A stretch of DNA of 33,044 nucleotides. Origin: Clostridiaceae bacterium. Its GTDB lineage: Bacteria > Bacillota > Clostridia > Acetivibrionales > Acetivibrionaceae. The translations under genes were made by a program, and so were the position numbers. The first letter of the stretch is position 1. Each line of letters begins with the position of its first letter. Shown here one piece after another: positions 7,893-14,100 of the stretch. Under the pieces are notes generated by a model. The model was given only the letters and a program-made list of their open reading frames with translations, did not search any database and was not told the DNA's origin. The stretch covers positions 1-33,044 of the forward strand of contig JAAYPF010000233.1 in assembly GCA_012519925.1 (NCBI GenBank), in the 5' to 3' direction.

Positions 7893-7920
7893 CAATTAAA
7901 AGAAACAATTCTTTTAATTG
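7893..7920 (+). terminator. AT-rich perfect hairpin after the ankyrin gene
   Basis: CAATTAAAAGAA (7893-7904) and TTCTTTTAATTG (7909-7920) pair perfectly around the 4-base loop ACAA. It lies 26 bases after the stop codon. The sequence behind it (GGCTTTGG) is poor in T, so termination would be weak; mRNA 3' end protection is an alternative. Confidence 0.4.
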
Positions 7921-8077
7921 GCTTTGGAAAATTGATTCTAATTTAGTATAAAGATGACAATTGTAAAATTATTTAAAACGACCTTAATAAAAATAAATTA
8001 TTTACGTATATTTATTTCATAAAAGGTTAATAATTTAAATGACCTCACAAAATACATTTTAACCCCCTAACAAATAT

Positions 8078-8105
8078 CCCGGCAAAATTGCCGGGGTATT
8101 TTTGT
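8078..8105 (+). terminator. Strong intrinsic terminator
   Basis: CCCGGC (8078-8083) and GCCGGG (8090-8095) form a GC-rich stem around AAAATT, whose own bases extend the pairing. It is followed by GTATTTTTGT. It lies about 210 bases beyond the ankyrin gene and probably ends the operon. Confidence 0.8.
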
Positions 8106-8297
8106 GCTTATTGGGCAATAAATCATTTCTTGTTTTAACTACTTATTGAATTTGTTAGAGAAGATTGAATCACCCATTGACCAGTTGTTTTTTGAAATCA
8201 CATAAATAGTAAATTAAGTACAACGGGATTCAGATAATTATTCGATGATTTTTTGTTTAGCGTATTTGATATTTATGTTAAAAAAATATATAGTTAT

Positions 8298-8349
8298 AAT
8301 TAGGTGATTTAAAAAGAGCTTTGTAATAGCCCTTTCAAAAATATAATTT
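8298..8349 (+). repeat. Copy A of a 52-base dispersed noncoding element
   Basis: This segment aligns without gaps to 19775-19826, with 42 of 52 bases identical. Shared blocks are AATTAGGT, AAAA, AGCTTTG and TTCAAAAATA. It lies about 150 bases before the DUF1294 gene; the other copy lies 80 bases before the sugar transporter. In both cases a (T)TGCAAGA motif follows further downstream (about 8447 and 19850). Confidence 0.5.
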
Positions 8350-8400
8350 TAATTTTTTTTACATAGCAATATAATGTTCTTGTGTTTTAAATAAGACTAG

Positions 8401-8446
8401 AAGGTCCATGATTTAGTATTGTATAAGTTGATTCTTAGAGGACCTT
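8401..8446 (+). promoter_or_regulatory. 7-bp inverted repeat in the leader of the DUF1294 gene
   Basis: AAGGTCC at 8401-8407 is matched by GGACCTT at 8440-8446 across 32 bases. It could close a stem in the transcript leader. The loop is long and AT-rich, no T-run follows, and its function is unknown. Confidence 0.35.
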
Positions 8447-8498
8447 TGCAAGAAGTAAAACAGGTATTTCTAGTTACTATGGAAAAGGAGATTTGAAT

Positions 8499-8774
8499 GT
8501 GTTCTTATATGTGATATTAGCTTTTGTGCTTCTGGTTAATATTTTTGGTTTTATATTAATGGGTATAGATAAGCATAAAGCCAAAAAAAGACTCTGGAGG
8601 ATTCCTGAGAAGGCGTTTTTTACAGTAGCTGTTTTAGGAGGAGCAGCTGGTGTGTATGCGGGAATGCTTTTTTTCAAGCATAAGACAAAACATTGGTACT
8701 TTATGCTTGGTATTCCGGCAATTTTATTGTTAGAAGTACTAGTTACCTTATTTTTTATAAAAAGTCAATTATAA
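8499..8774 (+). CDS. DUF1294 small membrane protein
   Basis: The preferred start is GTG at 8499, eight bases after AAGGAG (8485-8490). The TTG at 8493 is too close to that site. The product of about 91 aa has an N-terminal membrane helix, then MGIDKHKAKKRLWRIPE, the hallmark of DUF1294, a second helix with GGAAGVYAGM, the motif FKHKTKHWYF, and a third hydrophobic helix. This family is widespread in Firmicutes and its function is unknown. It appears to be a single gene with its own long leader (8298-8498), in which a repeated element and an inverted repeat are seen. The DNA-repair-like operon downstream has its own promoter. Confidence 0.85.
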   Translation: MFLYVILAFVLLVNIFGFILMGIDKHKAKKRLWRIPEKAFFTVAVLGGAAGVYAGMLFFKHKTKHWYFMLGIPAILLLEVLVTLFFIKSQL

Positions 8775-8799
8775 ATATTCATTAATAATCCCATAATGG

Positions 8800-8828
8800 T
8801 ATAATATACTCAAGAACTATTTTGGAGG
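8800..8828 (+). promoter_or_regulatory. -10 box and ribosome site before the AddB-like gene
   Basis: TATAAT lies at 8800-8805, with a weak -35 (TTCATT, 8778-8783) 16 bases upstream. The predicted start site near 8812 leaves only a few bases before GGAGG at 8824-8828. In the gene's frame the first canonical start (TTG 8822) overlaps that ribosome site. The best-spaced codon is ATT at 8837. Confidence 0.5.
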
Positions 8829-10888
8829 GATATACCATTATTTTTGATGATGATTCTCGGAAGATAATTGAAATGCCTTCACATAACTCAAAGTACATTC
8901 TCAGAGGGCCTACAGGAAGTGGAAAATCTACAATACTGCTAGAAAGATACAGGTATATGGTGGATAAGCTAAAGGTGCCTAGCGAGAAGATATTGATATT
9001 GCTTCTAAATAGGACCCAGTCATTAGAGTGGAGGACTAAAACTGTGCTTGAAGGTTCAGGTGCGGTTTTAAGAACTTCATATTACGGCTTTATTCAAAGC
9101 GAAATCAAAACCTACTATCCTATTATTGCAAAAAAGTGCAAGGAAATAGTAAACAAAGACATAAAACCGGTTTTCCTTACCTTTGAGGCGGCTCAGTTTC
9201 TTGTTGCTACTGTAATTGAATGGAGGAGGCAGCATGAAGGGGCGTTTGCAGGGGTTACTTCCTATACCGACAGACTTGCTATTGATCTTACGGGTAACCT
9301 TGTAAAAGCGGCTATATCGGATATCCCGTACAACAAGATTGGGGACAGGCTTTATAATGCTCTAGAAAATAAGGATGACTTAAGAAAGCAGATTTATAGG
9401 GAAGCCGATGATATTTTAGCGGCCTACAGAAAAAGGTGCTTAGAGCTTGGAATATTTGATTTTGGCATGGCGGTTGACCTGTACAACAATTATCTTTTGA
9501 AGGACAAATCATATACTGACAGTTTGTACCTAAGGATTGAGCATCTTATTGTAGATAATATTGAAGAGTGTGTACCAACCGAAGCTGATTTTATTGATTT
9601 TCTCCTGCCAAATCTTAAAAGCTGCCTTTTAGCTTATAACCACGAGGGTGGTTTTGGAGAAGCTTTTGGGAGTAATCATAAATATGTAAAGTCGGTATTG
9701 CTAGATAAAATGGATAAGATTGAAATGGGCAAATCCTATACTTGTCAAGATTATATGGTCGAGTTTTCAGACATGCTGTTTGACAATATAGAAAACCTTA
9801 AAGGAAACAAGTGTAATGTTGGGGCTTATATAGAAAGGAATTCACCCTTTGAATTGAGAAGTGAGATGTTAGAGAATGTTGCCGAGAGAATAGTACATTT
9901 GATAAGTAAGGAAGGTTATAATCCTTCGGATATAGTTGTAATATCGAGTTATGCTGATCCGGTTACCGAGTTTGTAATTGCCCGAATTCTTGAAAGGCAT
10001 GGGTATGAAGTTAAAAATCTTGCAAGAAAAAGTAGACTTATTGATAACCCATTTTCACAGGCACTTATAACCTTAGCTCAGTTGTGTCATCCTACTTATG
10101 GGTCAATGCCCAATAGGGATGATGTAAGAGCACTACTTAGGATGGTACTTAAAATTGACCCTGTAAGAAGTTCAATTCTAGCTGGCGAGATTGTAAGTCA
10201 AAGACCTTTTGCACAGTTTCCCGATATTGAGTTTCCGGGACTAGTTGAGAGAATAGGATATTACAATATAGAAAAGTATGAATACATAAGAAACTGGATA
10301 AGTGAATACAAGGCAAGACCGAAGCCTCTTAAAATAAATGAATTTTTCCAGAAAGTTTTCTTGGAAATACTTATATCAAAGGAAGTATCCCAGAAGGATA
10401 TTTTAGAAGCAAAGAATCTTATTGACAGTGCTCAGACTTTTGTTGAAGTAGTATCAAGGTTTAAAAGAAATGCGAGCAAAGATTTTTTAGAGGTTGTGAG
10501 GCGTGGGATTAAATCTGCGGAAAGTATTTTTGAACTTGAAGAGAAGCTCAGTGGAGATTTTGTGCTTATTTCTACACCGGTGCCCTATTTAGCAAGTTCA
10601 TTAAAGAGTAAGGTTACTATAATCACTAGCCTTAGCAGCGACAATTGGACTCCACGCAGTATTAAGGAGATTACAAACCTGCATGTACTCACAAAGACTT
10701 GGGACGAAAACGGAGTTTATACCGAGGAGCTTGAGGAGAAAAACCAGAAACACTATTTAGCTACACTTATGAGAGCTCTTTTCAAGAGGTGTAGCGATAA
10801 GCTTATTACTTTTGAGTCTATGCTGTCGGCTAATGGATATGAAAATGATGGGATTTTAGCGGATTACTTTGATGAAATAATGTCGTAG
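8822..10888 (+). CDS. AddB/UvrD-like SF1 helicase-fold protein with degenerate Walker B
   Basis: A 688-aa protein counted from TTG 8822; if ATT 8837 is the start it is 683 aa. Walker A RGPTGSGKST lies near residues 28-37, followed by ILILLLNRTQSLEWRTKT, like SF1 motif Ia. At the expected motif II the sequence is LIVDNIEECVPTEADF with D245-N-I-E-E, where active UvrD proteins have DExxD. The middle part (GYNPSDIVVISSYADPVTEF, then ARILERHGYEV) resembles the second RecA-like domain of UvrD/AddB proteins, but the clear motif VI arginine pattern is not seen. No nuclease domain or Fe-S cysteines are present, unlike true AddB. It is the first of four co-directional genes with a helicase, a RecB-type nuclease and RecJ. 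I infer a scaffold or DNA-scanning role. An ordinary but divergent helicase is the alternative. Confidence 0.72.
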   Translation: MEGYTIIFDDDSRKIIEMPSHNSKYILRGPTGSGKSTILLERYRYMVDKLKVPSEKILILLLNRTQSLEWRTKTVLEGSGAVLRTSYYGFIQSEIKTYYPIIAKKCKEIVNKDIKPVFLTFEAAQFLVATVIEWRRQHEGAFAGVTSYTDRLAIDLTGNLVKAAISDIPYNKIGDRLYNALENKDDLRKQIYREADDILAAYRKRCLELGIFDFGMAVDLYNNYLLKDKSYTDSLYLRIEHLIVDNIEECVPTEADFIDFLLPNLKSCLLAYNHEGGFGEAFGSNHKYVKSVLLDKMDKIEMGKSYTCQDYMVEFSDMLFDNIENLKGNKCNVGAYIERNSPFELRSEMLENVAERIVHLISKEGYNPSDIVVISSYADPVTEFVIARILERHGYEVKNLARKSRLIDNPFSQALITLAQLCHPTYGSMPNRDDVRALLRMVLKIDPVRSSILAGEIVSQRPFAQFPDIEFPGLVERIGYYNIEKYEYIRNWISEYKARPKPLKINEFFQKVFLEILISKEVSQKDILEAKNLIDSAQTFVEVVSRFKRNASKDFLEVVRRGIKSAESIFELEEKLSGDFVLISTPVPYLASSLKSKVTIITSLSSDNWTPRSIKEITNLHVLTKTWDENGVYTEELEEKNQKHYLATLMRALFKRCSDKLITFESMLSANGYENDGILADYFDEIMS

Positions 10889-10922
10889 AAATTTAAGAAC
10901 TGTATTTTCGTGGAGGATAAGA

Positions 10923-13166
10923 ATGGGACTTAGAAAAGGTCAAAGAGAACTCGTAGAGCAATACAGAAGCGGATACTGTGCTATTCCTGCAATTCCAGGA
11001 GGTGGTAAGACACACTGCCTTTCGCTTTGGGCTGTTGAGATGATTGCAAACAAACTTCACAAACCAGGTAAGATCCTTATTGTTACTTATATGAATAGTG
11101 CTGTTAATAATTTTAAGCAGCGTATAGCTGCAGAGCTTAAAAACAGAGGAATTATAAGCGGTAAGGATTATTTTGTCTCCACCATCCACGGATTATGTCT
11201 TCAGATAATAAAAGAAAAGCCTGACCTTGTGATAACTAATGAAGAGTTTACCATAATAGACGGTGTATCAAAAACTCATCTGATTTCTAGCAGTATCGAC
11301 GATTGGAAGAGACATAATGAGAGAAAATTTAAGCTTTATTTAGATGAAGCAAACCTGAATGCAAATAGGATAAGTGATACCTACAAAAACTGGCAGGATA
11401 AGCTGTGTAATATTATGCTCTCTGCCATCGGGGATTTTAAATGTAGGGGTATTGGAGCTAGAGAGGCAATGGAGCTTTGCAAGAATCTCAGGGAAGATTC
11501 AATATTATCTTGGGCAAGTGAAATATACGAAATATACGACAGGAAGCTTAAAATTGGAGGTTTTTTAGACTTTGATGATATGCTTTATAATGCTAAGAAA
11601 ATGCTCAAAGAGGATGAACTTTTGCTTGAAAAGTATCAAAAAAAGTATACTTTTGTGTGCGAGGATGAGGCACAGGACTCAAACCTTATACAGAGCGAAA
11701 TACTAGAGCTGATATCAAACGGTAACTTGTTGAGGGTTGGAGACAGTAATCAGGCAATATGCGGAAGTTTTAGTAATAGTGATTTTACTTTGTTTAAAAG
11801 TTTTTGCGAAAATCCCTTAACAACGGTATACAAAATTACACAGTCCAGCAGAAATACTGTTGACATAATAAATCTTGCCAACTATTTTGTTGAGTATGTA
11901 AGGGAAAAGCATCCAGTGCCTGAGTGCAAGGAAAGCCTCCTGCCCCAGTTTATAGAACCCGTCGGAGAGGATGATATAAGACCAAACCCTAAAATAGACG
12001 AGTATGGTATTAAGGTGGGCATATTTAAATCCTGGGAGGATGAAGCCCGTACTGTGGTAGTGAAAGCCCAGGAAATGGCAAAGAAATATCCCGATAAGAC
12101 TATTGCAATACTTGTTCCGACATCATGGAGAATGAATGCAATTATAAAGTTTTTAGAAGCAAGACATGTACCCTATGAACAACTGGATAATACATCGGGA
12201 GAAAAAAATAAAACCGTAAGAAAGTTGGGCAGGATCATAGATTTTATAGCCCAACCGGAAAACGGACAGAAATTCTTTGATATGATGAATGAATGCTTTC
12301 TTCTAGATTCCTATGACAGCGGCTTGGTTGAAGGAGAACCTGATGAAGAGAAGAAAATTGTTGGGCAGAAAGTAAAATTAAATGGTTTTTTAAAAATGTA
12401 TCCCGTTGAGAAACTGCTATATCCAATCGGTGGTGAAATTGAGAGAAATGATATACCTAAGGATTTGATAATTAGTGATATATGGACTGATTTTACCGAT
12501 AAACTAGAAATAGTAAGAGAGCTTTTGGAGTTCCCTAACACTATTGTAGAGAAGTTGATACTTTTTATATCTGAGAAGTTGAGATTTGAAAAGGAAGAGA
12601 GGGCAATAGCTCAGAAGGTGGCCGGTGATGTTAGATACCTTATGAGTCAAGATCCTCGTTGGAAATTGGCAGATTTGGCTTTAGAGCTTTTGAGTCCTAA
12701 AAACATATTTAACTTTTTTGCAGGTATCGTGTGGGACTTGAAAGGGTATGAACCTAAACCGGGCGTAGTTACATTGGCTACATATCATAAATCAAAAGGG
12801 CTTGAATGGGACATTGTGTTTCTTACAAGTATTACCAACGGTGATTTTCCTGTTAGTCTTGATGACAAGTTTGTTGGGGAGTATTGGTATCTAAAGGAGG
12901 AGTTTAAGAACCCTCAAGCGATTATAAAAGCCGATTTAGAGAGGTTATTAGATGGAAAAACCGGAGGGGATTCTATAGTGCAGTCGAAAATCGAGACTAT
13001 ATCTGAAAGAGCAAGGCTATTATATGTAGGTATAACTAGGGCAAAGGAGTACTTGTTTTTGACCTCTTTTGAGGCAAATAAGGGAAAAAGGAATGAAACA
13101 TTGCCATCTAAATATATTCTAGAACTCAGAAATTATATTGGACACACAAAAAATCAGCTAATGTAA
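10923..13166 (+). CDS. UvrD/Rep-type SF1 DNA helicase, all motifs intact
   Basis: A 747-aa ATP-dependent 3'-5' helicase of the UvrD/AddA superfamily. Motif I is PAIPGGGKTH (K29), Ia ILIVTYMNSAVNNFKQRI, Ib FVSTIHGLCL, II CEDEAQDSN (D248-E249), III LLRVGDSNQAICGSF, IV ITQSSRNT, V ATYHKSKGLEWDIVFL, and VI LLYVGITRAKEYLFL (R706). The GGGK variant of Walker A is slightly unusual. There is no C-terminal nuclease domain, so any nuclease activity must come from the partner 106 bases downstream. A good GGAGG site precedes the ATG, and the gap to the upstream gene is 34 bases. It is expected to unwind duplex ends for the nuclease and RecJ; this role is inferred from family and context. Confidence 0.92.
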   Translation: MGLRKGQRELVEQYRSGYCAIPAIPGGGKTHCLSLWAVEMIANKLHKPGKILIVTYMNSAVNNFKQRIAAELKNRGIISGKDYFVSTIHGLCLQIIKEKPDLVITNEEFTIIDGVSKTHLISSSIDDWKRHNERKFKLYLDEANLNANRISDTYKNWQDKLCNIMLSAIGDFKCRGIGAREAMELCKNLREDSILSWASEIYEIYDRKLKIGGFLDFDDMLYNAKKMLKEDELLLEKYQKKYTFVCEDEAQDSNLIQSEILELISNGNLLRVGDSNQAICGSFSNSDFTLFKSFCENPLTTVYKITQSSRNTVDIINLANYFVEYVREKHPVPECKESLLPQFIEPVGEDDIRPNPKIDEYGIKVGIFKSWEDEARTVVVKAQEMAKKYPDKTIAILVPTSWRMNAIIKFLEARHVPYEQLDNTSGEKNKTVRKLGRIIDFIAQPENGQKFFDMMNECFLLDSYDSGLVEGEPDEEKKIVGQKVKLNGFLKMYPVEKLLYPIGGEIERNDIPKDLIISDIWTDFTDKLEIVRELLEFPNTIVEKLILFISEKLRFEKEERAIAQKVAGDVRYLMSQDPRWKLADLALELLSPKNIFNFFAGIVWDLKGYEPKPGVVTLATYHKSKGLEWDIVFLTSITNGDFPVSLDDKFVGEYWYLKEEFKNPQAIIKADLERLLDGKTGGDSIVQSKIETISERARLLYVGITRAKEYLFLTSFEANKGKRNETLPSKYILELRNYIGHTKNQLM

Positions 13167-13186
13167 TTATGGTTGTTTTATATTTC

Positions 13187-13214
13187 TTGAAAGTGCCTAA
13201 TTTAATAGTATAGG
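13187..13214 (+). promoter_or_regulatory. Possible internal promoter before the nuclease gene
   Basis: TTGAAA at 13187-13192 and TATAGG at 13209-13214 are spaced by 16 bases in the 106-base gap between helicase and nuclease. This could give extra nuclease-RecJ transcript, but the -10 box is imperfect. Confidence 0.3.
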
Positions 13215-13233
13215 AATTTGCATTTTGAAAGTC

Positions 13234-13247
13234 CGCCCGATAGGGCG
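13234..13247 (+). other. Small GC-rich hairpin in the helicase-nuclease gap
   Basis: CGCCC (13234-13238) pairs with GGGCG (13243-13247) around GATA. It stands out because the surroundings are very AT-rich. It lacks a T-run and is followed 11-15 bases later by the ribosome site of the nuclease gene. It may be a processing or translation-control point, or a weak pause site. Confidence 0.4.
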
Positions 13248-13272
13248 ATAAGTTCATAGAATAGGAGTTATT

Positions 13273-14100
13273 ATGATGAAGGATTTAAGATTTGCGCAAT
13301 ATTTTTTATTTACACAGCAGTCGTTAGCAACCTATGAAAGGTGCCCTTTAAAGTTTAAAAAGAGATATCTTGAGAATCTTAAGTGGGAAAACTTCCCTGA
13401 CGAAGAAATAAAGAAACGGCTTGAAATGGGGAACAATTTCCACCTTCTAGCTCACAGATATTTCCTTGGTATAGATACGGGGTTAAGCGAGAAAACAGAG
13501 GGGTTTGATGAACTTGATAGTTGGATAAATAGCCTTAAAAATAAGTTTAAAAAAGAGGATGGTCGTAAATACCTTCCCGAGTATAAGCTGAGGATTGCAA
13601 AAGGGCTTTTGAGGCTAGAGGCTAATTTTGACCTTGTGATAGTTGATCAAGATAAAATTGAAATTTGGGATTGGAAAACTCATGGCAAGAAAAACAAACT
13701 TGAGCAAAAGGAAATAAGGGCAAATAAATATAATAAAAGTCTTCAATCCATAGTGTATCTTTTTGTGCTAAAGGAGCAAAGCGAGAGAATTACAGGAAGG
13801 GACATTAATTGCGAGAATATCACCATGTATTATTGGCAGCCTGACCCTCCGGAAGTGTTGACGGAAATAAGATACAGCGATGAAAAGCATAATACATACA
13901 GAGAACTTTTACAAAATAAAATCAGAGGAATACTTCAATACGATTTTTCTACATTTGATAAGGCCTTATATGAAAAAAGCTGTAAATACTGTGAATTTAA
14001 CTGGTTTTGTAATAACCAAAGGATAGATTTTAAGGTTCTTGAGGAAGATGAAGATTTTTTAGACGAGCTTGAATGGGAAAGCATTGAGGAGTTGACTTAG
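13273..14100 (+). CDS. Stand-alone RecB/AddB-type PD-(D/E)XK nuclease with Fe-S cluster cysteines
   Basis: A 275-aa nuclease. The N-terminus has SLATYERCPLKFKKRYL, then NNFHLLAHRYFLG, the conserved helix and histidine of RecB-type nucleases. The catalytic core is FDLVIVDQDKIEIWDWKTHG, with D120, D133 and K135. A SLQSIVYLFVL helix supplies the Q and Y of the RecB motif. Four cysteines at 24, 237, 240 and 246 give the pattern C-X212-C-X2-C-X5-C, the arrangement of the AddB iron-sulfur staple (also similar in Cas4). In AddB this domain is fused to an inactive helicase; here it is a separate protein whose likely scaffold is the gene at 8822. RecJ begins directly after its stop codon. Cas4 is a less likely name because no cas genes are nearby. 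Confidence 0.85.
   Translation: MMKDLRFAQYFLFTQQSLATYERCPLKFKKRYLENLKWENFPDEEIKKRLEMGNNFHLLAHRYFLGIDTGLSEKTEGFDELDSWINSLKNKFKKEDGRKYLPEYKLRIAKGLLRLEANFDLVIVDQDKIEIWDWKTHGKKNKLEQKEIRANKYNKSLQSIVYLFVLKEQSERITGRDINCENITMYYWQPDPPEVLTEIRYSDEKHNTYRELLQNKIRGILQYDFSTFDKALYEKSCKYCEFNWFCNNQRIDFKVLEEDEDFLDELEWESIEELT

Larger units (their letters stand above)
7921..8400. other. Noncoding interval with a terminator and a dispersed element
   Basis: I find no gene in this stretch. It contains the strong terminator at 8078-8104, AT-rich filler, and the element at 8298-8349 that is repeated near 19775. The composition around 8340-8360 is nearly pure A/T. Confidence 0.5.

Noticed and set aside
13273-14100. 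Cas4 of a CRISPR system
   Set aside because: The cysteine spacing also fits AddB, and the neighbours are helicases and RecJ with no cas genes or repeats in the window.
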